Shown piece after piece: positions 7,566 to 16,696 of a stretch of DNA of 39,615 nt. The DNA is from Clostridiales bacterium (GTDB lineage Bacteria > Bacillota > Clostridia > Lachnospirales > Lachnospiraceae): the NCBI GenBank assembly GCA_012735495.1, contig JAAYHD010000053.1, positions 1-39,615 on the forward strand, given 5' to 3'. Each line of letters opens with the position of its first letter. Position 1 is the stretch's first letter. The translations under genes and the position numbers were made by a program. The notes below the pieces were generated by a model that saw nothing but the letters and a program-made list of their open reading frames with translations, searched no databases and was not told the DNA's origin.

Positions 7566-8411
7566 ATGGGAATCAGAATTATAACGGACTCAACATCAGA
7601 CATCGGCATAAGGGAGGCTGCCGGGTTAGGCATTACGGTTATTCCCTTGAAGGTTATCTTTGACGGAAAGGAATACAAGGACGGAATTGATATTACAATT
7701 GACGAATTTTATGAAAAACTGGCAGCAGCCGAATGCCTGCCGACCACTTCACAGCCTTCGCCGGATGATTTTTTGGAATATTTTATTGAAGGGAAGAAGG
7801 CAAATGACAGTATAATCGTGATAGTAATTGCGTCAAAGCTTAGCGGTACCTTCCAAAGCGCAATGATTGCCAGGGAAATGGCAGAATATGAAGATATTCA
7901 TATTATTGACAGCAATACAACCACCTGTGCCCTCAGGATTTTGGTGGAGCAGGCTGTAAAGCTGAGGGATGAGGGAAAGGGAACGGAAGAAATCGTTGAG
8001 ACCCTGATTGAACTCAGGGACAGGATTGTTCTTCTTGCCATGGTGGACACACTGGAATATCTTCATAAGGGGGGCCGCCTGTCAAAATCCTCTACAATAT
8101 TGGGAACACTTTTAAAGTTCAAACCGATAATTACGGTGAAAGAAGGAGCCATAGGGGTATTGGGAAAGGAAAGAGGGCTCAACAAAGCCATAGGACGGGT
8201 GGTGGATGAAATCGGGGTATTTGGTGAAATAGACACTTCTTATCCCATCTTTCTTGGATATACCGCCCGGGATGAACAGAGCAGGCTGTTAAGGGACAAG
8301 CTGAATGAAAAATATGGATTAATGGATTTGCCAATGCATCCTGTGGGATGTGTGGTCGGTACCCATGCGGGTCCGGGGGCCTGCATGATAACCTATGTGA
8401 AAAAGCAGTAA
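7566..8411 (+). CDS. DegV family fatty-acid-binding protein (281 aa)
   Basis: DegV proteins bind a long-chain fatty acid between two domains. In Firmicutes the FakB members of this family present it to the kinase FakA for phosphorylation. Here the N-terminus ITDSTSDI (residues 6-13), TTSQPSP (60-66) and SKLSGTFQSA (90-99) form the family's lipid head-group pocket. The second domain carries MVDTLEYLHKGGRLSK. Its length is typical. It is the second gene of the marR operon. No fakA homologue is in the window, so its exact role (FakB-like carrier or other) is inferred from the family. A strong terminator follows. Confidence 0.92.
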   Translation: MGIRIITDSTSDIGIREAAGLGITVIPLKVIFDGKEYKDGIDITIDEFYEKLAAAECLPTTSQPSPDDFLEYFIEGKKANDSIIVIVIASKLSGTFQSAMIAREMAEYEDIHIIDSNTTTCALRILVEQAVKLRDEGKGTEEIVETLIELRDRIVLLAMVDTLEYLHKGGRLSKSSTILGTLLKFKPIITVKEGAIGVLGKERGLNKAIGRVVDEIGVFGEIDTSYPIFLGYTARDEQSRLLRDKLNEKYGLMDLPMHPVGCVVGTHAGPGACMITYVKKQ

Positions 8412-8416
8412 TATTA

Positions 8417-8441
8417 AAGGGGCGTCAGCCCCTTTATTTTA
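8417..8441 (+). terminator. rho-independent terminator of marR-degV
   Basis: AAAGGGGC, a GTCA loop and GCCCCTTT, then ATTTTA. A compact perfect 8-bp stem five bases after the degV stop codon. Confidence 0.85.
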
Positions 8442-8480
8442 TGCAGTGGTGTCTCCCGCTAATGTATTATATGCGGATCG

Positions 8481-8493
8481 CATAACATATAAT
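8481..8493 (+). promoter_or_regulatory. possible mother-cell sporulation promoter -10
   Basis: CATAACATA matches the sigma-K -10 pattern CATA-N3-TA and overlaps a TATAAT (8488-8493). It lies 30 bases ahead of the spore-type LysM-GH18 gene. No firm -35 was found, so this is weak and rests mainly on the gene's expected sporulation timing. Confidence 0.3.
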
Positions 8494-8523
8494 GAAGCAA
8501 AGCCTTATATTCTGGTGAATATT

Positions 8524-9819
8524 ATGATTATTCATGTTGCAGGGGAAGGGGAAACCATCAATTCAATTGCGCGGCTGTACGGCCTTTCGGCCGAGAGACT
8601 GGCCCTGGAGAACGGCATCGGTCCTGCTGTCAATCTTGCCGTTGGAGAGACCATAGTTATATTATTTCCGGAGATAGTTTACACCGTCCAAAACGGCGAT
8701 ACCCTGTCAGGCATAGCATCGGCTCACAATATTTCCATAATGGAACTTCTCAGAAACAACCCTTATCTGGTTGAAAGAAGGTATATATATCCGGGAGAAA
8801 CGGTTGTAATCAAATACGAGGATGCCAAAATCGGACAAATATCCACAAACGGATATGTATATCCGTTTGTTAATTTAGAAACACTTAGAATGACCCTGCC
8901 TTTTTTGACATTCCTGTCAATATATGGTCATGCTTATACCTCCACGGGGGATATTATCGACATCAACGATTCGGAGATTATCCATATATCCAGAGAATAT
9001 GGCGTGGCTCCCATTATGGTTCTTACAGGCTTTGCCACCGGCCCTATGGAAGAAATTGCACTGCTTCACGATTTGCTGATTAATCCGGAGTTGCAGGACA
9101 ATTTAATTGCCAATTTGCTGAATATATTAGCCAGAAAAGAATATTATGGTGTCAGTTTTACGACACCGTATATATCACCTCCGGACCGACGCTTGTATAT
9201 AGAATTCATAGGAAAGCTGTCGGCGCGGCTGAAGGCCGGAGGGTATAAGGTTTTCCTTACACTGACCCGAAGCTCCTTTGACCTGCTGACAAATGTGGAC
9301 TATGAGAGCCTGCGGTATGATATCCTTGGAGTGCTGGTGGATAACGTAATAATAATAACCTACGAGTGGGGATTCGCCTATGCGCTGCCACCCACCATAG
9401 TGGCCTTCGATACACTGAATAATTTCACGGAATACGGCATCAGCCTGATTGACTCTAAAAAGCTTGAGATTGGGTTCTCAACCATCGGGTATATCTGGCG
9501 GCTTCCGTTTATAGAAGGTGTTGTAACGGGCCAATCGATCACATATAACTCGGCAGTCAGCCTGGCCAGGGAATACGATGCCGTAATCCGTTTTGATGAT
9601 ATAACCAGGGCGTCATACTTCCAGTACTTCTCGGATTATGAATATATTGTCAGGTTCAGGGATGCGAGAGGTATTAATGAAATACTGCATGTGGTCCCGG
9701 AATATGGGGTTGAAGGAGTATCCATATGGAATGTCATGTATTTTTTTAACCAGCTGTATTTTCTGTTGAATTCGCAGTTTGACATAAAAAAGGTTATACC
9801 GTTTGATTTGCCCCAATGA
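8524..9819 (+). CDS. LysM-GH18 spore protein, catalytic motif lost (431 aa)
   Basis: It has the layout and length of Bacillus SleL/YaaH: LysM 1 (about residues 2-47), LysM 2 (about 51-97) and a GH18 barrel (about 105-431). No signal peptide is seen, as in SleL. In active relatives the fourth strand reads like G-V-N-I-D-F-E-Y, supplying Asp and the catalytic Glu. Here residues 209-217 read GVSFTTPYI, so Asp is Thr213 and Glu is Pro215. I infer a peptidoglycan-binding pseudoenzyme of the spore coat or cortex surface. The start is the ATG at 8524, where the LysM domain begins and which aligns with the paralogue's start. An open frame reaching back to 8446 includes the preceding intergenic region. 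A degenerate tandem copy follows. Confidence 0.85.
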   Translation: MIIHVAGEGETINSIARLYGLSAERLALENGIGPAVNLAVGETIVILFPEIVYTVQNGDTLSGIASAHNISIMELLRNNPYLVERRYIYPGETVVIKYEDAKIGQISTNGYVYPFVNLETLRMTLPFLTFLSIYGHAYTSTGDIIDINDSEIIHISREYGVAPIMVLTGFATGPMEEIALLHDLLINPELQDNLIANLLNILARKEYYGVSFTTPYISPPDRRLYIEFIGKLSARLKAGGYKVFLTLTRSSFDLLTNVDYESLRYDILGVLVDNVIIITYEWGFAYALPPTIVAFDTLNNFTEYGISLIDSKKLEIGFSTIGYIWRLPFIEGVVTGQSITYNSAVSLAREYDAVIRFDDITRASYFQYFSDYEYIVRFRDARGINEILHVVPEYGVEGVSIWNVMYFFNQLYFLLNSQFDIKKVIPFDLPQ

Positions 9820-9893
9820 GGCAATACGGAGCAAATGCATAATTATCAAACAGTATTTCATATATTGAAACAAAGACTATAATGGGGATTGTA

Positions 9894-10931
9894 ATGATTA
9901 TTCATGTTGTCAAGCAGGGGGAAACGATAAGCTCCATTGCCGAACTATATGGAAAATCTGCTGAAAGACTGGCCTTGGAAAATGGGTTAATCGAAACCGA
10001 CAGGCTGGCTGTCGGCGAAACCCTGGTTATTCTTTATCATGAGATAGAATATACGGTGGAAGAGGGAGACACCCTGGGCAATATAGCAAGAAAGTATAAT
10101 GTAAGTATTATGGAGCTTCTGAGAAATAATCCCTATCTTTCAGACAGGCAGTATATTTACCCGGGCGAAGTCATTGTGATTAAATATATGGCGGAAAGGA
10201 CAAGGAAGATCACGACCAACGGCTTTGCATACCCGTTCGTTAATATCGACACTCTTAGAAAAACCTTGCCGTTTCTTACATATCTCACTGTTTTCAGCTA
10301 TTATTATACCGACCGGGGAGAAATAATAAATATAAACGATGCCGAGATAATTCAAATATCAAAATCCTATGGCGTTGCCCCAATTATGATGCTGTCCGGG
10401 TTTTCCATAAGCCAGGATGAAGAGGTGGAAGTTGTTCATAATTTATTGATCAATGAAGATGCCCAGTATCTGCTGATCAACAATTTAATAACTATCCTGC
10501 TGAACAAAGGATATTACGGAATAAATTTAAAACACCATATATAGCTCCCGCGGACCAGCCCCTGTTTACGGAATTTATAAACAAGCTGTCCACCCGCCTT
10601 CATGCGGCGGGTTATGTCGTTTTTATCAGCCTGACCATGACTGTTTTTGAGCTCTTGTCCAATATAAGGTACGAAGGACTGCCGAATGAGAGATCCAGTT
10701 TGACGATATAACAAAATCCTCTTATTTTATGTATACCTCCCAATATGAATATATAGTCCGGTTCAGGGATGCCAGGGGGATAAATGCTGTCCTGAGCCTT
10801 ATTCCAGCCCATAACCTGGACGGACAGCCATATGGAATGTCATGTTCTTTTTTAACCAGATGTGGCTTCTCATTAATTCGCAGTTTGAAATAGACAAGGT
10901 TATCCCGTTAGGCATTGGGGAGGATGGTTGA
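9894..10931 (+). pseudogene. decayed tandem paralogue of the LysM-GH18 spore protein
   Basis: Homologous from its first residue to the gene at 8524: both LysM repeats and the first third of the barrel are intact, and the shared stretch KGYYGIN aligns with KEYYGVS. Three lesions follow. A frameshift near 10530 puts a stop at 10544; in the next frame the protein continues K-T-P-Y-I-A-P. An internal deletion near 10685 joins the region after the fifth strand directly to the FDDIT segment and loses roughly 110 codons. A further frameshift near 10825 precedes the final I-W-N-V-M segment, which ends at the TGA at 10929-10931. Like its partner it reads T-P where the catalytic acid should be. Its 3' end overlaps the convergent glycerate kinase gene. 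Confidence 0.85.
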
Positions 10932-12066
10932 CTGTTACGGCTTTTATAAGGCGGAACACCTGCTCGGCAGCCGATACAAGGTTAGCCCGGGCGGTTTCGT
11001 ATTTCATGGCTTCTTCAACGGTCATAGGAAGCCTTAGGATTCCAAAGAAGGCATCTATGCCTTCTTCATTGCATTTGCCCGCGTCCTCGGTTATTCCTCC
11101 TGCAAAGGCAATCACCCTTTTTCCATGCTTTTTGGCCAGCGCGGCAACGCCTGTCGGGGCTTTGCCCATGGCTGTCTGGAAGTCGAGCCTGCCTTCGCCT
11201 GTAATTACAAAATCAGCATCCTTTATATCCTCTTCAAGCTTAGTCTCTTTTAGTATGATTTCAATGCCGGATTCCAGCCTTGCATTCAGGAAAGTAAGAA
11301 ATGCGTAGCCCATGCCGCCTGCCGCGCCGGTTCCGGGTATGCGGGCGGTATCCTTGCCGGTTATTTTTTTGACCGTGTCGGAGTATACCCTAAGGCCCCT
11401 GTCGAGCATTTTCACAATTTCGGGAGTCGCTCCCTTTTGGGGACCGTAGATATATGCCGCTCCGTTGAGGCCGTACAGGGGATTGTTAACGTCGCATGCC
11501 ACCCTGAAGCTGCATTCATCAAGCTCAGGCATTACACCTTCCATGTCAAGACCTGCTATCCTTTCAAGATCCCTTCCTTCGGGCCCTACCGGAACCCCCT
11601 CGGAATCAAGAAACCTAAAGCCCAATGCCTGGAGCATGCCGATACCCCCGTCATTGGTGGAACTTCCTCCTATGCCTATGATGAAATCACGGCATCCTCT
11701 TTCTATAGCGTCCCTTATCATCTGTCCCACCCCATAGGTGGATGTGTAAAGGGGATTCAGCATTTTTCTTGGAATTAACTTGATGCCTGCTGCTTGTGCC
11801 ATCTCCATTACAGCGGTCCGGCCGTCACGCAGTATCCCGTATGAGCATGCCACATTATCCCCCAGAGGTCCTGATACGTCTATTGTAATCCTTTTGCCGC
11901 CCATTCCCGACAGAAGGGCATCAACGGTGCCCTCACCGCCGTCTGCCAGAGGCTTAACAATAACCTCGGCATCACATACCTTTAGAATGCCTTCCTTAAC
12001 GGCATTGCCGGCCTCCATTGAGGACAGGCTTCCCTTAAATGAATCTATGGCTATAACAACCTTCAA
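10900..12066 (-). CDS. glycerate kinase, GlxK/GarK family (388 aa)
   Basis: Phosphorylates D-glycerate to 2- or 3-phosphoglycerate in the cytoplasm, a step of glycerate or glucarate breakdown. The family's patterns are all present: VVIAIDSFKGSLSS at the N-terminus, ADGGEGT, GIGGSSTNDGGIGM, ACDVNNPLYG, GAAGGMGYAFLTF and GEGRLDFQTAMGKAPTGVA. The start is the TTG at 12066, because GGGAG lies eight bases before it and the family's N-terminus begins there. The ATG at 12114 would overlap the upstream gene and add 16 unrelated residues. The last dozen residues run into sequence antisense to the spore pseudogene, suggesting a displaced stop codon. It probably forms an operon with the gene at 12087, 20 bases upstream. 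Confidence 0.93.
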   Translation of the reverse strand: MKVVIAIDSFKGSLSSMEAGNAVKEGILKVCDAEVIVKPLADGGEGTVDALLSGMGGKRITIDVSGPLGDNVACSYGILRDGRTAVMEMAQAAGIKLIPRKMLNPLYTSTYGVGQMIRDAIERGCRDFIIGIGGSSTNDGGIGMLQALGFRFLDSEGVPVGPEGRDLERIAGLDMEGVMPELDECSFRVACDVNNPLYGLNGAAYIYGPQKGATPEIVKMLDRGLRVYSDTVKKITGKDTARIPGTGAAGGMGYAFLTFLNARLESGIEIILKETKLEEDIKDADFVITGEGRLDFQTAMGKAPTGVAALAKKHGKRVIAFAGGITEDAGKCNEEGIDAFFGILRLPMTVEEAMKYETARANLVSAAEQVFRLIKAVTVNHPPQCLTG

Positions 12067-12086
12067 GAGCCATGCTCCCTTCTTAT

Positions 12087-12938
12087 TTAGAATGTATCCC
12101 TTGTTATTCTCCATATTACACCTGTGTTTGGTAGGATTATATTTGGGTTTTCCGGAAGGCTGGTCCCCATATCCACCACATAGCTGCTGTTTGATACATA
12201 CAGTCTGCCTTCAAAGAATTTTAAATAATTTGCACATCTGACACCCCATGCAACAAGCTCTATATCAGAGCCGTCAATATTTGCCCTGAGGATGCTTGCG
12301 GTGGCTTTAACCACTCCCTTGCGCATTTCGTTTCGTTCATTAGCTTCCCCGAATGGGGAAAAGGCACCCGTAGTTGAAGTTTCGCCGGTATTGGAGATAA
12401 GAATGTTTTTGGTGGTAAAATTCTGGCCTTTAAGTATGATAGGCATACCTGGCTTATCACAGAAAAATGAATAATCCGGGACCCATAGGTTGTCGGGCCC
12501 TACGACACCGGAGTTGGTGGCGCTTCCAACACCAAAGTACATCTTGCCGTCAGGACCGAAATCCACCCGGCAATTGCTGTAGTCACCATAACAGGGCAGG
12601 CCGGTAATTATATTCTTTCTTTCGCCGTCAAGGCTAACTGTTGTAATAGCAGTTTTATGGGATACATATATGTCCCCTCTCCTATAATTAATCCCCAGCA
12701 AAGGTACATTGAAGTGTTCGGCAATAACTTCGAAGCGACCGTTTCTTAATTCTGATATGCTGGGGTTCCCGTTGGTCAATCCGGAATTGGAAATAAACAT
12801 ATGGCCGTCTTCGGTAAAAAGGATACTGCTTGGAGCATCAAGGCCTTCGGCAAATACCTCTATGGAATACCCTCTTTCCAACGTAATATCCATAGGGTTG
12901 ATATATCTTGAACCGTTGCCTGTTTCATAATATATCAT
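12087..12938 (-). CDS. glucose/sorbosone dehydrogenase-like beta-propeller (283 aa)
   Basis: Resembles the soluble PQQ glucose/sorbosone dehydrogenase fold. Propeller blades are visible as LDAPSSILFTEDGHMFISNSG, LGINYRRGDIYVSHKTAI, RVDFGPDGKMYFGVGSATN, SILRANIDGSDIELVAWGVR and LYVSNSS. The protein is shorter than usual (about 350-400 residues in relatives) and stops soon after the AWGVR blade, so later blades are missing or the protein is a compact variant. There is no signal peptide, and Clostridia rarely make PQQ, so enzymatic function is doubtful. The start ATG has only a weak GGGATG ribosome site. It is upstream of glycerate kinase on the same strand and may share its pathway of sugar-acid handling, but that is a guess. 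Confidence 0.65.
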   Translation of the reverse strand: MIYYETGNGSRYINPMDITLERGYSIEVFAEGLDAPSSILFTEDGHMFISNSGLTNGNPSISELRNGRFEVIAEHFNVPLLGINYRRGDIYVSHKTAITTVSLDGERKNIITGLPCYGDYSNCRVDFGPDGKMYFGVGSATNSGVVGPDNLWVPDYSFFCDKPGMPIILKGQNFTTKNILISNTGETSTTGAFSPFGEANERNEMRKGVVKATASILRANIDGSDIELVAWGVRCANYLKFFEGRLYVSNSSYVVDMGTSLPENPNIILPNTGVIWRITRDTF

Positions 12939-12992
12939 TCTAACATCCCATTAAGCGTTTTATTACATTATATTCAGAAAGAATGCTGATAA

Positions 12993-13124
12993 CTATCCGG
13001 GAAGTAAAACATGAAAGGTTATTATATCATCAATATATTCCGCCCATATTTTTCCCCCGTGGAGCTTTGTAATCCTTTCAGCTATAGCCAAGCTCATGCC
13101 GTTTCCGCCTGTTCGTACAGCTAA
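12993..13124 (-). pseudogene. relic of a sensor histidine kinase (C-terminal ATPase tail)
   Basis: About 40 readable residues on the minus strand ending at a TAG at 12993. They contain RTGGNGMSLAIAERITKLHG, GKIWAEY and TFHVLLPG. This is the G2 box, last strand and end of a histidine-kinase HATPase_c domain. Upstream in the same frame a stop appears at 13125, and no dimerisation or H-box sequence was seen, so only the last part of the gene survives. It lies between the propeller gene and GH2 in a 329-bp stretch that has no other gene; bases 12939-12992 show nothing recognisable. Confidence 0.75.
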
Positions 13125-13176
13125 TTATACCATTTTTGCGGGCTCAGTAGAATCCGCAATTCTTATTTCCGGACAT

Positions 13177-13223
13177 AAAAAGAAAGAGCTGTTTCTCCGC
13201 TAATTAATTAGTCCTGAAACAGC
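13177..13223 (-). terminator. terminator of the GH2 gene
   Basis: On the minus strand GCTGTTTC and GAAACAGC flank a 20-nt loop that itself holds the palindrome CTAATTAATTAG. A TCTTTCTTTTT tract follows. The other side reads CCCTTTT, so it could work in both directions. It lies 45 bases after the GH2 stop codon. Confidence 0.7.
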
Positions 13224-13267
13224 CCCTTTTACAATCCGGATGCTCCCTGGATGTTAGGATTAATATT

Positions 13268-16200
13268 TTATTCCTCAAATTTAAACCACATGAAATCGAA
13301 ATTGCTTCCCGGCAGGAAGACGAAGGAGATTTTGTTTTTGCCGGTTATCCTTTCAATTTCAAATGTCCGTTCGGCCATATCGTCAGAAGCCTCAAACACT
13401 ACAAGCCCGCGGCTTTCGCCTTTTTCGTTCTCCGCAAGAATTACAATCGAGTTTTTGTCAATATTGGATTTACCAGAAATGGTAATTTTTGACGCTCCAT
13501 TTTCGGTGAAATCCATATCATAGAACTCGATAGAAACGTTATTGCCCGCATGCACTGCGTTGTTCTCCATTACGGCGTAATCGTCCCCGTAAATCTTGTC
13601 ACATTCGCAGGCATAGTTTTTCTCAAAGGCACGGTTTATCATATCAAAGCTGAAGCCCTTGAAGTGCAGCCTGTTAAAGAATACAAAGCTGATTGTTTTT
13701 ATGCCCTTCAGCCGCCTTGGCAGGATATAGGTTTCCGGCTGGTATACGTTCCATATCGTTGGCTTCTGGTAAATAACCTCCGTAAGGAATACGCTGCCTT
13801 CTTCACCGGGGATGCCTTCCCATATCTGAATGGGATATGCCTCGCCGTTCAAAGTAAAGATAGGCATTGTAATCCTGTTCGATCCCACGGGGCCAAAATC
13901 GATGTCCTTAAATCCGACCACCGTTTGGGCGTCGTGCATGGGGCAAATGCCTTTATCATTTCCGTTTCCTACTTCTCCCTTGTTATAATCATATAACCCG
14001 GCAGAGATGAAATCATAAGGATTCTTGTATGCGGTGCCAATACCCGAAGCGGTGAACTCCAACTGGGATATCAGCTTGGTCTTATCGGTGCCGTTTTTGC
14101 TTGTACAGCGGAGGTAAAAGTCCCCGTCGGCAACGGCCGTAACCTTGGCCGTAAGGCCGTTGGTTTCAAGCCTTGCCGTATTAATCGGAATGCCTGCGAC
14201 ATTTACAATGCTCCATTCAACTTCCTTATAGGTTGTGTCCGCAGGATGAAGCACCGCCTTTACGGCAACGGTGTTTCTGTCTTTATTAAGCTTTGTATCG
14301 CCCTCAACTACAATTTCTATCTTACGGACAGGTATTTCATCCGGGGTACCCATTACAACCGGGTAATCCATATTGGCCGCGAGAGGCGCCACACCGGTCA
14401 GATCCGAGGAGTCGGGCAGTGATTCAAATTCAATGTATGCGGGCTCCATACCCTTTGAGGATACCTCGACAAAAACCTTTCCGGGCTCAAAGGTGGAGCC
14501 GATCAGTGCCATCAGCTTTCCGGAAAACAATCTGCGGGTTAAGCCTTTATACTGGTCATAATCCGTACTGTCGCCGTTGTCGAGGCCGACAAGGCTGCCG
14601 GAACCGGTTACTTTTACAAATACCCGGTTGTTGGCATTCTCCACCGGATTGCCGTCCTTGTCCTCCATGCTGATTTCAAGGAATATTATGTCCCGCCCGT
14701 TGCTCTTAAGGGTGTATTTATCGGGCTTTAACCTGATTCTTGCAGCATCACCGAAGGACCTTCTTATGTCGGTTGCTATCACATTGCCGTTTTCATCATA
14801 CGCAACCGCTTTGATTTCACCGGGTTCATACGGTATCTTCCAATGGCCTAAAAGCTGGTTTCCGTTCTTATGGTCAATTTCAAACCGTCCCATGGATTTG
14901 CCGTTAAAGAACAGCTCAATCAGGGGGGCGTTGGAGCAGACTCTAACGTCAATGAGCTGACCCGGGTTAAAGTCCCAATACGGAAAGACGTGAACCATCG
15001 GATTCTTGCGGTAATCCGTCCATTCCGCCTGGTATATATAGAAGGTATCCTTCTTAAAGGTAGCCGTGTCAATTTGCCCGAAATAAGAGTTCTTGGTCTG
15101 GTAAGGAGTGGGTTCCCCAATATAGTCAAAGCCGGACCATATGAACTGGCCGAGAGAGAAAGGGACATCCCTGTCGGATATAATTACTTCCTCGGTGGAA
15201 CGGGCTCCCCAGCTTGTGGAACAGTTGCCGAGAACGGAGCACTGTTCATCATCATCGGACATGATGGACTGCTCGTAGGGGAAATGGTAAATGCCCCTGC
15301 TCTGCACGGTGGAAGAGGTCTCACTGCCGTATATGACCCAGTCGGGATACTTTGCATGGTGTTTATTATAGTATTGCGCTGCATAGTTGTATCCGACAAC
15401 CTTCAGCACGTCTGCGCATTTCTGGGTGTTATCCCACGGCATGAAATTCGAGCCGAAGGTAACGGGGGCATTTTTCTTGGGGTCATACTTTTCCACCAGT
15501 TCCTTAAGCATCTTTGTAATCTCCAGGCCCCGTTTTTCATCGGCGTGGGTATCGTATATCTCGTTTCCAATACTCCAAAGAATCAGGCACGGATGATTTC
15601 TGTCCCTCATAACCCAGCTTCTTACATCAGCCTCAACCCATTCATTAAAGAACCGGGCATAATCATAGGTTGTCTTGGGCCTTTCCCACATATCGAAGGC
15701 TTCGCAGTTGATAAGAAAGCCCATCTCATCGGCAAGGTCCATAAGTTCGGGAGCGGGCATGTTGTGGGCCGTGCGGATGGCATTTATGCCCATTTCCTTT
15801 AATATTTTCATTCTTCTGGCCATTGCCGCCCTGTTGAATGCGGCACCCAGGGCTCCCAGGTCGTGGTGCTCACAGACCCCGTATATTTTCATTTTTTCAC
15901 CGTTGAATATCAGTCCGCGGTCAGGATCCATCTCGATAGTCCTGAACCCCACGTTATGGGGCAATATTTCGATGGGCTCACCGGATTCCTTCTCCAGCAC
16001 GGTCTCAAGCTTGTAGAGATTCGGGCTGTCGGGGCTCCAGAGCAGAGGACTTTCAATATACATTACCTGGCTGTCCGTAATGGCGGACTTGCCCGTTCCA
16101 TTTCCGCGAGGGCTTACCGTGCGGGAAACGGCCGCCGTCTCTTTCCCTTCATGATAAAGCCTGTGGGTAAGCCTTAAATCCTCTTTGATAACAAGGTCCG

Positions 16201-16696
16201 TATCTATCTCAACCCGCCATCCGTCCTGTGTTTTTCTCGTGGATATATAAACCCCGTCGGTCGTGATATGGTTTTCTTCCCTTGTCTTAAGCCAGACATT
16301 CCTATAGATTCCGGCGCCGGAATACCACCTGCTGTTTGGGCTTTGGTATACAACCTTTAGCAGGATTTCATTCGGTCCCTTCCTCAAGGCGTCCGTGATA
16401 TCATGCTCAAAAGACGAATAGCCGTATTTCCAGGTTCCTATGTATTTCCCGTTGACATAGAGCCATGAATCCATGTAGACACCCTCAAAATACAGAAGAA
16501 CGCGCTTCCCCTCCTCATTGTGCACATAATTCTTCCGGTACCATCCGATACTGTTTTCATATAAATTCAGCGTGTTAAAAATAAGCCAGTCATGGGGAAC
16601 GGATACGGGTTCGAATTTCAAACCTTCACAGCTCTCCGCGCTTAAGTCCGATTTTGCAAATTCCCATCCGTCGTTGAATAATATCTTCCTGTTCAT
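13268..16696 (-). CDS. GH2 glycoside hydrolase with Ig-like and CBM-like C-terminal modules (1142 aa)
   Basis: A retaining exo-beta-glycosidase of family GH2, most like beta-galactosidases. Modules: sugar-binding sandwich (about residues 1-140, with WYRKNY and FEGVYMDSWLYVNG), Ig-like domain (to about 265), and TIM barrel (about 265-570) with acid/base Glu379 in WSIGNEI and nucleophile Glu459 in YGSETSS. A DUF4982/Ig-type domain follows, then a Big-like domain (about 760-860) and two CBM6/35-like sandwiches at the end. There is no signal peptide, so it is probably cytoplasmic. The start is the ATG at 16696, ten bases after AAGG; the GTG at 16705 lies too close to that site. It is the only gene left of the mannan operon likely to act on the same oligosaccharides. 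A beta-mannosidase specificity cannot be excluded. Confidence 0.9.
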   Translation of the reverse strand: MNRKILFNDGWEFAKSDLSAESCEGLKFEPVSVPHDWLIFNTLNLYENSIGWYRKNYVHNEEGKRVLLYFEGVYMDSWLYVNGKYIGTWKYGYSSFEHDITDALRKGPNEILLKVVYQSPNSRWYSGAGIYRNVWLKTREENHITTDGVYISTRKTQDGWRVEIDTDLVIKEDLRLTHRLYHEGKETAAVSRTVSPRGNGTGKSAITDSQVMYIESPLLWSPDSPNLYKLETVLEKESGEPIEILPHNVGFRTIEMDPDRGLIFNGEKMKIYGVCEHHDLGALGAAFNRAAMARRMKILKEMGINAIRTAHNMPAPELMDLADEMGFLINCEAFDMWERPKTTYDYARFFNEWVEADVRSWVMRDRNHPCLILWSIGNEIYDTHADEKRGLEITKMLKELVEKYDPKKNAPVTFGSNFMPWDNTQKCADVLKVVGYNYAAQYYNKHHAKYPDWVIYGSETSSTVQSRGIYHFPYEQSIMSDDDEQCSVLGNCSTSWGARSTEEVIISDRDVPFSLGQFIWSGFDYIGEPTPYQTKNSYFGQIDTATFKKDTFYIYQAEWTDYRKNPMVHVFPYWDFNPGQLIDVRVCSNAPLIELFFNGKSMGRFEIDHKNGNQLLGHWKIPYEPGEIKAVAYDENGNVIATDIRRSFGDAARIRLKPDKYTLKSNGRDIIFLEISMEDKDGNPVENANNRVFVKVTGSGSLVGLDNGDSTDYDQYKGLTRRLFSGKLMALIGSTFEPGKVFVEVSSKGMEPAYIEFESLPDSSDLTGVAPLAANMDYPVVMGTPDEIPVRKIEIVVEGDTKLNKDRNTVAVKAVLHPADTTYKEVEWSIVNVAGIPINTARLETNGLTAKVTAVADGDFYLRCTSKNGTDKTKLISQLEFTASGIGTAYKNPYDFISAGLYDYNKGEVGNGNDKGICPMHDAQTVVGFKDIDFGPVGSNRITMPIFTLNGEAYPIQIWEGIPGEEGSVFLTEVIYQKPTIWNVYQPETYILPRRLKGIKTISFVFFNRLHFKGFSFDMINRAFEKNYACECDKIYGDDYAVMENNAVHAGNNVSIEFYDMDFTENGASKITISGKSNIDKNSIVILAENEKGESRGLVVFEASDDMAERTFEIERITGKNKISFVFLPGSNFDFMWFKFEE

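Noticed and set aside
8446-8523. Longer N-terminus for the LysM-GH18 gene
   Set aside because: The LysM domain starts exactly at the ATG at 8524, the paralogue starts at the same residue, and the upstream codons begin right after a terminator.
14870-15802. 310-codon open frame on the plus strand inside GH2
   Set aside because: Antisense shadow of a strongly conserved GH2 coding region, with no recognisable domain.
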